64,000 bases of DNA from Actinomycetospora soli. GTDB lineage: Bacteria; Actinomycetota; Actinomycetes; Mycobacteriales; Pseudonocardiaceae. The notes under the pieces are model-generated. The model ran no database searches, was not told where the DNA came from, and saw only the letters and a list, made by a program, of their open reading frames with translations. Position numbers and translations under genes: made by a program. Each line of letters starts with the position of its first letter. Within the stretch, counting starts at the first letter, position 1. The stretch is from assembly GCF_021026295.1 (NCBI RefSeq), contig NZ_JAJNDA010000008.1, positions 222,153 through 286,152 of the forward strand, in the 5' to 3' direction. Positions 1 to 8,134 of the stretch are shown here, piece after piece.

Positions 1-1185
1 GACCCCGGAGAGCAGGACGCCCCACAGGTAGGCGCCGTCCTCGCCGAGGCTCTCCATGTCGACGTCGACCTCCACGGCCCCCCGCGGGACCTCGGGCCGG
101 CGCACCCGACGCACCAGCGGCACGTCCGCCCGCCAGGCGCGGGCCAGCGCCACCGCCTCGCGCAGGTCGGCCGTCAGCTCGCCCCCCACCTGCTCGTCGC
201 CGTCCTCGGTGGGCGCGGGCAGCCCCTGCCGCGGGTCGAGCGCGGCGAGGCTACGCACGGTGGTGATCCCGCGGCCGCGCAGGCGCAGCGCGTCCTCCCC
301 GCGGACCACGAGGCTCACGTCGTCGGCGCGGCGCAGCTCCGACTCGCACACCGGCCACCAGGGGCAGCGGCGGCACTCGGTGATGCGCGACGGCTCGGCG
401 AGCGCGGGCCCGCCGGTCCGGGCGGCCGTGGCGACCGCCAGCCGGTCGGCGAAGCGACGGTCGTAGGTGTCGAGGGGGCTGCGGCCCGCCTCCTGCCCGG
501 GCCCGGCCGCGAGGTCGGTCCACACCACGCAGTCGGCGTCCAGCCCCACCACGCCGCCCCAGGCCCGGCGCGCGCCCAGCCCGGCGGCGGCGAGCATCCG
601 GTGCAGGTGGGCCAGCCGCAGGACGTCCCGGGAGACGGCGCGCGGCTTGCGGTCCGGGTCGACGGTCAGCGACGACGGGTGCGGGCGGTCCAGCGGCGAG
701 GTGAGCGCCCCGGTGCCCGGGTCGGTGACCCGGTGGCGCACGACGATCACGGGGTACCACCCGGCGTCGTCGCCCCCCGCGCGGACGAGCAGCTCGGCGT
801 GCCCCCGCCGGCCCTCGTCCGGGGGGAGCTCGGCGGCACCGACGGCCCGGACGGCGGGGTCGGCCAGCAGCGCGCGCGTCGCCTCGACCCGCTCGGACCG
901 CCGTCCGTCGGGCACCCGGCGGTAGGCGTCCACGAGGTCGGCCGCGAAGCGCGCGGCGAGCTGGGCGCGGTGCTCCGCCGCGTCGGCCACCCGCATCTCC
1001 ACCCCGGGATCGGGCTCGGGCAGCACGATCTGGCCTGCGCCCTCCACGCCCGTGGCCCCCACGGCCCGCCCGGCGGCCGGATCGTGCTCCAGGTGCACCC
1101 GGCGCCGGCACCGCGTGGTGACGGCGGCGTCGAGCAGCACCGCGCCCGGAGCCGGCACCGACCCGCCGTCGGGAATGCTGCTCAT
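1..1185 (-). CDS. TM0106-type RecB-like nuclease, N-terminal part (runs off the window)
   Basis: Only the first 395 codons are inside the window; the frame is open to base 1. The start is ATG at 1185 (MSSIPDG). The protein has an N-terminal Cys (TRCRRRVHLEHD) and a later C-x2-C-x5-C set (ECRRCPWWPVC, about residue 270). Together these make the four-cysteine pattern of Fe-S-cluster RecB-family nucleases such as Cas4/AddB relatives. A nuclease core lies between (AELLVRAGG; DRKPRAVSRD). The window edge enters the RNase H-like end domain typical of the TM0106 family (EVDVDMESLGEDGAYLWG). The family is a predicted single-strand DNA nuclease of unknown pathway. It is divergent from the DUF6474 gene. 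The family call rests on motif recall, not a search. Confidence 0.72.
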   Translation of the reverse strand, partial: MSSIPDGGSVPAPGAVLLDAAVTTRCRRRVHLEHDPAAGRAVGATGVEGAGQIVLPEPDPGVEMRVADAAEHRAQLAARFAADLVDAYRRVPDGRRSERVEATRALLADPAVRAVGAAELPPDEGRRGHAELLVRAGGDDAGWYPVIVVRHRVTDPGTGALTSPLDRPHPSSLTVDPDRKPRAVSRDVLRLAHLHRMLAAAGLGARRAWGGVVGLDADCVVWTDLAAGPGQEAGRSPLDTYDRRFADRLAVATAARTGGPALAEPSRITECRRCPWWPVCESELRRADDVSLVVRGEDALRLRGRGITTVRSLAALDPRQGLPAPTEDGDEQVGGELTADLREAVALARAWRADVPLVRRVRRPEVPRGAVEVDVDMESLGEDGAYLWGVLLSGV

Positions 1186-1333
1186 GGCCGTCAGGGTGCC
1201 ACGGACCCCCGACGGTCTCCGTGTCACCGCCCACGGAGGGGGCACCACCGTTAGGGTCCGGCCCCGGGTGGGGAACCGTCCCCGCGAGGAGATCGTCCCG
1301 GGACCTCCCGGGGCAACGGCGGGGAGGAACCCG

Positions 1334-1990
1334 ATGGCACGGCGCACCAGTCACACGGTCGAGCTCGACGGCGGGGACGGTGTGGTCATCTGGTCCCGCA
1401 AGGCCGCGAAGCACGCGGCGAAGGCCGAGAAGCAGGCCGGTCGGGCCGCGAAGGCCGACCGGAAGGCGGCCGAGAAGCGCGCGGAGGCGGCCGAGGTCGA
1501 GGCCCGCCGTGCCGCGGAGGCCCCCGACCCCGAGGACACCCACCTCACCGGGGCCACGGTGAAGCGCTGGATCGGCATCGCCCGCATCGTCGTGCCGATC
1601 GCCGCGCCGCTGGTCTACCAGGCCGTCGGCGCCGCCCGGTCCCGCATCGACGAGCAGCGCGCGCGCCGCTTCGGGGTGGCCCCCGACGAGCTGTCGTCGT
1701 TCTCCGGCCGCGGCACGGGGCTCTACGCCCGCGCGCACAACCTCGCCACCTCCGTGCGCGAGATCGAGCGGCGCCGCGAGGGCGACGCCGACGTCCGCGC
1801 CTTCGCGCGCGACGCCCGCGACCGCCTCTCCGACCTCGAGGCCGCCGTCCGCTCCGCCGAGCAGATGCCGACCGCCCGGCGCCGTCGGGCGCACCTCGCC
1901 GTGGCCGCCGAGCTCGACCGGCTGGAGGCGCGGCTGCTGGAGCTGTGGGGCCTCGACCGGACCGCGCAGCTGCCCACCGGCGAGCGCTGA
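1334..1990 (+). CDS. DUF6474 family protein
   Basis: A 218-residue actinobacterial protein of unknown function. ATG at 1334 is chosen because ggggaggaac sits directly upstream; longer in-frame starts have no ribosome site. Residues about 22-65 are almost only Lys, Ala, Arg and Glu (a charged helix, likely coiled coil). They are followed by a short hydrophobic stretch (IGIARIVVPIAAPLVYQAVG, residues about 78-97) and an Arg/Glu-rich helical C-terminus ending in a leucine-rich helix. The layout suggests a membrane- or nucleoid-associated helical protein. A TAGGGT hexamer at 1252-1257 could be its -10. It is divergent from the RecB-like gene. Function unknown. Confidence 0.8.
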   Translation: MARRTSHTVELDGGDGVVIWSRKAAKHAAKAEKQAGRAAKADRKAAEKRAEAAEVEARRAAEAPDPEDTHLTGATVKRWIGIARIVVPIAAPLVYQAVGAARSRIDEQRARRFGVAPDELSSFSGRGTGLYARAHNLATSVREIERRREGDADVRAFARDARDRLSDLEAAVRSAEQMPTARRRRAHLAVAAELDRLEARLLELWGLDRTAQLPTGER

Positions 1991-2334
1991 TCCCGCCCCG
2001 CGCGTCGGCGGAATCTGCAACGCGCCGCTCCCGGGTACCGCCCGGCCGGGTGGATCTCGCGAGATCACGCCACGTCACGGTCCGGCCTCGGATCGTTCAC
2101 CCTGACGGGGCCGCATCGCCCTGACCAGGAACGTTCGCGCTCGCGTCACGGCGATTCCGACCGTGCGTGACGAGGTTGCTCCGATGTCGGCGTGACGTAC
2201 CGACCAGAAAGAACCAACTTCCGGGTGACAACCCGGTGGCCCTCCCCTTAACCTCTCGACGGCCGTTGCCCGACAGACAACGACCGTTGTCCCTCGCGCT
2301 CCCGGCGTCAGGGGAGCCGAGAGGGGGACCCGGA
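1991..2334. promoter_or_regulatory. 344-bp intergenic region with three short inverted repeats upstream of iclR
   Basis: No gene is seen here. Three inverted repeats stand out: GATCTCGCGAGATC, a 14-bp perfect palindrome, at 2053-2066; CCGGGT-gaca-ACCCGG at 2221-2236; and ACAACG-ac-CGTTGT at 2277-2290, about 45 bp before the iclR start. The last is the best candidate for an autoregulatory IclR operator because of its position. The 12-mer ccgaccagaaag occurs here at 2200 and again at 3331, just before the first permease gene. Roles are inferred from position only. Confidence 0.4.
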
Positions 2335-3357
2335 GTGAGCCCGCGAGCCCCGCGCCGTCCGTCGACCCCGACCGCCACCGCCCCGTCGAGCGCCCCGGCC
2401 GTCACCGACGCGGACCCGGACGGGGCCGACGCCACCGAAGCCGCCGAGGACGAGCGGCCCGTGCGCGGCGGCCTCGAGGGCGGCCAGGTGCACCGTGCGC
2501 TCGCGATCCTCGAGCTCCTCGGCGACCCGGAGTCGCGCGGACTCGGGGGTGCGGTCGGCGGCGCGGACGTGCCGACCTCGTTCGGCGTCGTCGAGATCGC
2601 CCGCACCCTCGGGCGGGACAAGTCGCAGATCTCGCGGCTGCTGCGCCTGCTCGCCGACGCCGGCTTCGTCGAGCGCGAGGCGGGCACGCTGCGGTACCGG
2701 ATCGGCACGCGGTTGTTCTCCCTCGGGGTGCGTGCCGTGAGCCGCCGGTTGCGCGACGAGGCCGACGCCCTCGTCGAGCGCGAGGCCGCCCTGCTCGGCG
2801 AGCGCGTCGAGGTCTGCGTGCGCAGCGGCGGCTCGTCGATGACGGTCGCGACCGCCGCCCCGGACAGCGAGCTGCGCGCCATCGGCTGGGTGGGCCGGAT
2901 CGTGCCCCTGTCCTGCACCGCCACCGGACGCGCGCTGCTGTTCGACCTCGACACCCCCGCCGTCGCCCGCCTGATCGTCCCCGAGGGCCTCGCCCAGGCC
3001 GGCCCCGGCGCCCCGCGGTCGCTCGACGAGCTCGTCGCGCGCATCGGCGAGGACCGCGAGCGGGGCCACTCGCTCGCCCGCCACGAGATGGACCGCGGGC
3101 TGCTCGCCGTCGGCGCGCCGGTGCGCGACGCCGCCGGTGGGGTCGTCGCCGCGGTCGGCGTCGCCGGGCCGGACTCCCGGATCGACCCCGTGCTGCCCGA
3201 GGTGAGCGCGGGCGTGCTGCGCGCCGCCGCCGATCTCTCCCGCGCCCTCGGCGCCTCGTTGCCGCCCCCGGCGACGGGTCCTCCCCGACCACCCCGGCAG
3301 CGCCGCCCTCCGACCACCCGCCCCGTTCCTCCGACCAGAAAGGAAGGAGTGTCGTGA
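2335..3357 (+). CDS. IclR-family transcriptional regulator of the adjacent ABC transporter
   Basis: A 340-residue DNA-binding regulator. GTG at 2335 is chosen because gagggggacc precedes it; the frame upstream is open but lacks a ribosome site. The first ~45 residues are a disordered Pro/Thr/Ala-rich leader, unusual for the family. The winged helix-turn-helix follows (VHRALAILELL ... GRDKSQISRLLRLLADAGF, residues about 50-120). The IclR effector domain ends near residue 310 (CTATGRALLFD; HEMDRGLLAVGAPVRDA), with a Pro-rich tail. Its stop overlaps the first permease start (GTGA, 3354-3357), so it is co-translated with the transporter and probably senses the transported amine or a catabolite. 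The ligand is inferred from context. Confidence 0.88.
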   Translation: MSPRAPRRPSTPTATAPSSAPAVTDADPDGADATEAAEDERPVRGGLEGGQVHRALAILELLGDPESRGLGGAVGGADVPTSFGVVEIARTLGRDKSQISRLLRLLADAGFVEREAGTLRYRIGTRLFSLGVRAVSRRLRDEADALVEREAALLGERVEVCVRSGGSSMTVATAAPDSELRAIGWVGRIVPLSCTATGRALLFDLDTPAVARLIVPEGLAQAGPGAPRSLDELVARIGEDRERGHSLARHEMDRGLLAVGAPVRDAAGGVVAAVGVAGPDSRIDPVLPEVSAGVLRAAADLSRALGASLPPPATGPPRPPRQRRPPTTRPVPPTRKEGVS

Positions 3358-4040
3358 ACGTCTTCCAGTACTTCTCGGCGAACAGCCAGCAGATCCTGTT
3401 CCTGACCCAGGCGCATTTCCTCTACGTGCTCATCTGCGTGGGCATCGGCTCCGCCATCAGCATCGTCCTCGGCCTCATCGTGTCGACCGGCGAGCCGAAC
3501 CCCACCCGGTTCAGCTTCGACTGGTGGGCCACCGGGATCCGCGAGGGCTCGCTGCTGATCACGGCGGCCGTGCTCACCGTGCCCTCGCTGGCGCTGTTCG
3601 TGCTCTTCCTGCCCATCACGGGGCTGGGCGTCACCACCGCGATCATCGTGCTCACCGTCTACTCGCTCTACACGGTGCTGCGGAACACGGTGGCCGGCCT
3701 GACCTCGGTCGACCGCGCCGTCCTCGAGTCGGCCCGCGGCCTGGGCTACGGCCGCGTCCGCCGGCTCCTGACGATCCAGCTGCCGCTGGCCTGGCCGGTC
3801 ATCCTCAACGGCATCCGCGTCACCACGCTGATCTCGATCTCGATCGCCGTGGTCGGCTCCATCGTGCAGGGACCGGGCCTCGGTCAGCTGCTCCTCACCG
3901 GCATCACCCGCATCGGCGCGGCCAACGCCTTCCCCCAGGTCCTCATCGGCACGTTCATGTGCCTCGTGGTGGCCGCCGTCTTCGAAATCGCGTTCGCCAT
4001 CGTGCAGCGCCTGACCATCCCGAGGGGGATCCGTGTCTGA
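3354..4040 (+). CDS. OpuC-type quaternary-amine ABC transporter permease
   Basis: A 228-residue inner-membrane permease of the BinPDT_transp_1 family, the size usual for OpuCB/OpuCD-like subunits for glycine betaine, choline or carnitine. About five to six hydrophobic segments are visible. The coupling motif (ESARGLGYGRVRRL, about residue 125) matches the EAA loop that docks on the ATPase. GTG at 3354 is preceded by aaggaaggagt, a strong ribosome site. The gene overlaps iclR by 4 bp and the ATPase gene by 8 bp, so the operon is tightly coupled. The substrate class is inferred from family and from the linked binding proteins. Confidence 0.88.
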   Translation: MNVFQYFSANSQQILFLTQAHFLYVLICVGIGSAISIVLGLIVSTGEPNPTRFSFDWWATGIREGSLLITAAVLTVPSLALFVLFLPITGLGVTTAIIVLTVYSLYTVLRNTVAGLTSVDRAVLESARGLGYGRVRRLLTIQLPLAWPVILNGIRVTTLISISIAVVGSIVQGPGLGQLLLTGITRIGAANAFPQVLIGTFMCLVVAAVFEIAFAIVQRLTIPRGIRV

Positions 4041-5115
4041 CACCGAGAACATGATCGTCCTGGAAGCCGTCGAGAAGATCTATCCCGGCTCCAGCTCCCC
4101 GGCGGTCGAACGCCTCGACATGGCCATCCCCCGCGGGGAGATCGTCATGCTCATCGGCCCCTCCGGTTGCGGCAAGACGACGACCCTCAAGATGATGAAC
4201 CGGCTCATCGAGCCCACGGGCGGCCGCATCATCCTCGACGGCGACGACGTCACCGACGTCAACGGTGACCAGCTGCGCCGCAAGATCGGCTACGTCATCC
4301 AGCAGGGCGGGCTCTTCCCGCACTACTCGATCGCCGACAACATCGGCGTCGTCCCGAAGATGCTCGGCTGGGACAAGAACCGGATCAAGGAGCGCGCGGA
4401 CGAGCTGCTCCACCTCGTGGGCCTCGAGCCGTCGACCTACCGCGACCGCTACCCGCGGCAGCTCTCCGGTGGTCAGCAGCAGCGCGTCGGCGTCGCCCGT
4501 GCGCTCGCCGCCGACCCGCCCGTGATGCTCATGGACGAGCCCTTCGGCGCCATCGACCCGATCACCCGCGACCGCCTCCAGGACGAGTTCCTGGAGATCC
4601 AGCGCACGGTCGGCAAGACGATCTGCTTCGTCACGCACGACCTGCAGGAGGCCGTGAAGCTCGGCGACCGGATCGCCGTGTTCGGCACCGGTGGCCGCCT
4701 CGCGCAGTACGACAGCCCCGACACCGTGCTCACCAGCCCGGCCGACGACTTCGTGTCCGACTTCGTCGGCGGCGGCGCGGCCGTGCGGCGCCTGTCGCTG
4801 CTCGAGCTCTCCCGCCTCGAGCTGCACCCGATCGAGACCGAGGAGAAGGCGGTCGGCAACCGCAACGGCACCCCGGTCGCCGAGGTCGACGGCTCCGGCC
4901 GCCCGGTGGCCTGGCGCCACCTGCCCGACCGCGACGCCGCCGGCACCACGCTCGTGACCGTCCCGCTCTCGGGAACGGTGTACGACGCGGTCGACGTCAT
5001 GCTCGACGGCTCGGCCTCGCTGGTCGCGGTCGTGGACGAGGAGGGGCTGCCCCAGGGCGTCCTGCACTGGAACGACCTCGTGGCGGGCCTCAAGACGCGG
5101 GAGCGTGGCGCGTGA
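4033..5115 (+). CDS. OpuC-type quaternary-amine ABC transporter ATP-binding protein
   Basis: A 360-residue ATPase that energises the flanking permeases. Walker A is GPSGCGKTT (about residue 38), the signature LSGGQQQRVGVARALA, Walker B VMLMDEPFGAID, and the H-loop VTHD. The C-terminal ~100 residues hold a single degenerate CBS-like unit (VYDAVDVMLDG ... LVAVVDEEGLPQGVL). In OpuA/OpuC relatives a CBS pair senses ionic strength; here only one unit is recognisable, so osmosensing may be altered or lost. The GTG start at 4033 overlaps the permease end by 8 bp. The next permease overlaps by 4 bp (GTGA). Confidence 0.9.
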   Translation: MSDTENMIVLEAVEKIYPGSSSPAVERLDMAIPRGEIVMLIGPSGCGKTTTLKMMNRLIEPTGGRIILDGDDVTDVNGDQLRRKIGYVIQQGGLFPHYSIADNIGVVPKMLGWDKNRIKERADELLHLVGLEPSTYRDRYPRQLSGGQQQRVGVARALAADPPVMLMDEPFGAIDPITRDRLQDEFLEIQRTVGKTICFVTHDLQEAVKLGDRIAVFGTGGRLAQYDSPDTVLTSPADDFVSDFVGGGAAVRRLSLLELSRLELHPIETEEKAVGNRNGTPVAEVDGSGRPVAWRHLPDRDAAGTTLVTVPLSGTVYDAVDVMLDGSASLVAVVDEEGLPQGVLHWNDLVAGLKTRERGA

Positions 5116-5918
5116 CGGCGGTCGACCTGCAGCCGGGCGTCCCCACCCCGGCCCAGCAGCACACCGGCGGCGGGGAGTCGCGCGGCTTCCTCGGGACGAT
5201 CAAGGCGAACTACGACCTCCTGGTCGCGCCGATCATCGTCGTCATCGGCCTCATCGTCATGGTGGCCTACGTCGGCAGCCAGACCCTCGACACCATCGAG
5301 GAGCGGGCGCTCGAGCCGGCCAACGTGTTCGGCCAGCTCGGTCAGCACCTGCTGCTGACCGTCTACTCGACGGTGCTCGTGCTCGTCATCGCGGTGCCGC
5401 TCGGCATCGTGCTGAGTCGGCCGGGCGCGCGGCGCATCCAGGGCGCGGTGCTCGCGCTGGGCGGCTTCGCCCAGGCGCTGCCGCCGTTCGGCGTGCTGCT
5501 GCTGCTCGGGTTCTGGGAGTTCGGCGTCCGCAGCGCGGTCATCGGCCTCACCCTCGCGGCACTGCTCCCGGTGCTGCGCAACACCGTGGTCGGCCTCCAG
5601 CAGGTCGACCAGTCGCTGATCGAGGCGGCCCGCGGCATGGGGATGTCCGCGCGCCAGACCCTCTTCAGCGTCGAGATCCCCCTCGCCGTGCCGGTCATCG
5701 TGGCCGGTCTGCGGGTGGCGCTCGTCCTCAACGTTGGCACGGCCACCCTGGCCACCTACATCGGCGCCGGCGGTCTGGGCGAGCTCGTGCAGCAGGCGCT
5801 GCGGCTCAACCGCATCAACCTGCTGTTCGTCAGCGGCGCGATCATCGCCGCGGTCGCTCTCCTCGTCGACTGGCTGGCCGGCGTCGCCGAGCGAGCCATC
5901 GTCGCCCGGTCGGGTTAA
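5112..5918 (+). CDS. OpuC-type quaternary-amine ABC transporter permease, second subunit
   Basis: A 268-residue permease, paralogous to the 3354-4040 product, and its likely heterodimer partner. It has a longer hydrophilic N-terminus (about 40 residues), then about six membrane segments and the EAA loop (IEAARGMGMSARQTLFSVEI). The C-terminal half matches the family (GTATLATYIGAGGLGELV). It starts at GTG 5112 with a 4-bp overlap to the ATPase gene. A strong hairpin follows its stop before the first binding-protein gene, which would let membrane and binding subunits be made in different amounts. Confidence 0.9.
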   Translation: MTAVDLQPGVPTPAQQHTGGGESRGFLGTIKANYDLLVAPIIVVIGLIVMVAYVGSQTLDTIEERALEPANVFGQLGQHLLLTVYSTVLVLVIAVPLGIVLSRPGARRIQGAVLALGGFAQALPPFGVLLLLGFWEFGVRSAVIGLTLAALLPVLRNTVVGLQQVDQSLIEAARGMGMSARQTLFSVEIPLAVPVIVAGLRVALVLNVGTATLATYIGAGGLGELVQQALRLNRINLLFVSGAIIAAVALLVDWLAGVAERAIVARSG

Positions 5919-5935
5919 CGACCGGACAGCACGGT

Positions 5936-5964
5936 CCCGGACGCTCCCGAGGGAGCCGTCCGGG
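5936..5964 (+). terminator. Hairpin between permease and binding-protein genes
   Basis: cccggacgctccc pairs with gggagccgtccggg with a single bulged base and a 2-nt loop. It is GC-rich with no T-run, as is usual in actinobacteria. It lies inside the transporter operon, so it may act as a partial terminator or as a 3' stabiliser of the upstream mRNA segment rather than a full stop. Confidence 0.55.
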
Positions 5965-6013
5965 ACGTCCGTCGCAGTCATCGATCAGTCATCGAGTGAA
6001 GGAGACACGTCCA

Positions 6014-7033
6014 GTGCAGTGGAAGCTTCGGGGCGGCACGGGCCGCCTGCGCGGATGGCGGGCCGGCGCGGTGACGCTGGCCGCCACCGCCCTCCTCGCC
6101 GCGGGCTGCGGCGGTCTGTCCGGGAGCGGCCAGCCGGCCGCGACCGGGGGCAGCCTCTCGGCCAGCGGCATCAACCTGCAGGGCCAGACCATCACGGTCG
6201 GCGGCAAGGACTTCGACGAGCAGCTCTTCCTGTGCCAGGCGCAGGTCCTCGCGCTGCAGTCGGTCGGTGCCACGGTCAACAACCGCTGCGGCATCCAGGG
6301 GTCGGCCGCGACGCGCGCCGCGCTGACCAGCGGTCAGATCGACATGTACTGGTCCTACACCGGTACGGGCTGGATCACCGACCTCAAGCAGTCGCAGGTC
6401 ATCAAGGACCCGCGTCAGCAGTACGAGGCGACGGCCAACCTCGACAAGCAGCAGAACAACATCGTCTGGACCGAGCCGACCCCGTTCAACAACACGTACG
6501 CCATCGCCACCACGAAGGCGTTCGCGGACCAGAACAACATCCGCACGACGACGGACTGGGCCAACTTCATCAACTCCGGGAACCCGAACGCCACGCTCTG
6601 CGTGGAGCCCGAGTTCGCCGGCCGTGACGACGGCCTCCCGAACCTGCTGCGCACCTACGGCGTGAACCGCCCGTACAACGCGCCGCCGGCCGTCACCACG
6701 CTCGACACCGGCGTCGTCTACCAGGCGACCGCCAACGGCAACCCCTGCAAGTTCGGCGAGGTGTTCACCACCGACGGCCGCATCCCAGGTCTGAACCTGG
6801 TCGCGCTGCCCGACGACAAGAACTTCTTCCCGATCTACAACGCGTCCAACACCATCCGCGGTGACGTGGTGGCGCGGGCGCCGGGGGTCGTGCAGGTCTC
6901 GAACGAGATCGCCAAGCGCCTCGACTACAACACCATGCTGGGCCTCAACGGCCAGATCTCCTCGCAGGGGCAGGACCCCACGCAGGTGGCCCGGACCTGG
7001 CTCCAGCAGCAGGGCCTCATCGGCCAGTCGTAG
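6014..7033 (+). CDS. Glycine betaine/choline-type substrate-binding lipoprotein (SBP1)
   Basis: A 339-residue OpuAC-family lipoprotein. GTG 6014 is chosen because the signal peptide starts there; the upstream open frame runs antisense-like through the permease gene. The lipobox is LLAAGC (Cys at about residue 35). The mature part begins the ligand-binding fold with VGGKDFDEQLFLCQA and contains the family core GQIDMYWSYTGTGW, whose aromatics normally cage a trimethylammonium group. CVEPEFAGRDDGLPNLL and FGEVFTTDGRI match the second lobe. Two Cys (LCQ and NRCG) may form a disulfide. It is the first of three tandem binding proteins served by one membrane complex. The exact ligand cannot be told from sequence. 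Confidence 0.9.
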   Translation: MQWKLRGGTGRLRGWRAGAVTLAATALLAAGCGGLSGSGQPAATGGSLSASGINLQGQTITVGGKDFDEQLFLCQAQVLALQSVGATVNNRCGIQGSAATRAALTSGQIDMYWSYTGTGWITDLKQSQVIKDPRQQYEATANLDKQQNNIVWTEPTPFNNTYAIATTKAFADQNNIRTTTDWANFINSGNPNATLCVEPEFAGRDDGLPNLLRTYGVNRPYNAPPAVTTLDTGVVYQATANGNPCKFGEVFTTDGRIPGLNLVALPDDKNFFPIYNASNTIRGDVVARAPGVVQVSNEIAKRLDYNTMLGLNGQISSQGQDPTQVARTWLQQQGLIGQS

Positions 7034-7043
7034 GTCGCCGGGA

Positions 7044-7087
7044 ACGACGGCGGGGAGGTCCGGTTCGCCGGGCCTCCCCGCCGTCGT
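7044..7087 (+). terminator. Strong hairpin terminator after SBP1
   Basis: A perfect 15-bp stem (acgacggcggggagg with its complement) is topped by a small inner ccgg-ttcg-ccgg hairpin. It follows the SBP1 stop by 11 bp and separates the canonical transporter operon from the two extra binding-protein genes. Confidence 0.8.
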
Positions 7088-7150
7088 CGCTGCACACCCG
7101 CCGGATCCGCCGTCGGGACCCGTCGTCGAGAGAGCCCGGGGGGCGAGCCG

Positions 7151-8107
7151 ATGCACCGAGGCGTGGTGGCCGTGCTGGTCACGCTGCTCACCTCCGCGCT
7201 GCTCGCCGGGTGCACCACCGAGACGGGCCGGGCGACGCCGCCGGGCAGCTTCGCCCGCGACGTCGACCTGACCGGCCAGACCTACGTCGTCGGCTCCAAG
7301 GAGTTCGACGAGCAGCTCCTGCTGTGCCGCATGACCATCGCCCTGCTGCAGTCCGCGGGCGCCACCGTCGTCCAGCGCTGCGACACCAAGGGCTCGGAGA
7401 ACGTCCGCTCGGCACTCACCAGCGGCGCGATCGACATGTACTGGGAGTACACCGGCACCGCCTGGCGGACCTACCTGCGCCAGGAGGCCCAGCTCACCGA
7501 CCCGCGCGACCTCTACGAGGCCGTCCAGGTCGCCGACGCCGCCAACGGCGTGAGCTGGCTGCGCCAGGCGCCGTTCGACAACACCTACGCGATCGGTGTG
7601 ACGTCGGCGAACGCCCAGCGCCTCGGCACGCGGTCCATCTCCGACCTCGCGCGGCTCGCCCGCTCGGGCTCGCCCGACGCCTCCCTGTGCATCGACCAGG
7701 AGTTCACCGGCCGCGAGGACGGTCTCGTCGGGCTGCTGCGCGCCTACGACTTCCAGTTCCCCGACGGCGGGCTGAACACCCTCGAGATCAACGGCATCTA
7801 CCCGGCGGTCGCCGCGGGGAGCCCGTGCGTGTTCGGCGAGGTCTTCGCCACCGACGGCCGCCTCAACACGCTGCGGATCAACACCCTGAACGACGACCTC
7901 GGCTACTTCCTGCCCTACCAGGCCGCACTCACCGTGCGGACCGACGTCCTCACCCGCGCCCCGCGCCTCGCCCTGCTCGGGGAGCGGCTCGCGCCGATGC
8001 TGACCGACCAGGTGATGCGGGAGCTCAACGCGCGCATCTCGGTCGGCCGCCGCTCCCCCGACGACGTCGCGCGCACGTTCCTGCGCGAGCAGGGGCTCAT
8101 CGGCTGA
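7151..8107 (+). CDS. Second OpuAC-family substrate-binding lipoprotein (SBP2)
   Basis: A 318-residue paralog of SBP1. The lipobox is LLAGC (Cys about residue 22). The same fold motifs are kept: VVGSKEFDEQLLLCRM, GAIDMYWEYTGTAW, CIDQEFTGREDGLVGLL and FGEVFATDGRL. One cage-region residue differs: WEYTGTAW where SBP1 has WSYTGTGW. The Cys pair is conserved (LCR, QRCD). This suggests a second ligand or affinity for the same permease complex. It lies beyond the terminator at 7044-7087, so it may have its own promoter. SBP3 follows 27 bp later. Confidence 0.88.
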   Translation: MHRGVVAVLVTLLTSALLAGCTTETGRATPPGSFARDVDLTGQTYVVGSKEFDEQLLLCRMTIALLQSAGATVVQRCDTKGSENVRSALTSGAIDMYWEYTGTAWRTYLRQEAQLTDPRDLYEAVQVADAANGVSWLRQAPFDNTYAIGVTSANAQRLGTRSISDLARLARSGSPDASLCIDQEFTGREDGLVGLLRAYDFQFPDGGLNTLEINGIYPAVAAGSPCVFGEVFATDGRLNTLRINTLNDDLGYFLPYQAALTVRTDVLTRAPRLALLGERLAPMLTDQVMRELNARISVGRRSPDDVARTFLREQGLIG

Positions 8108-8134
8108 GCCGGAGGCGGTTGCGATGATGCGCGG

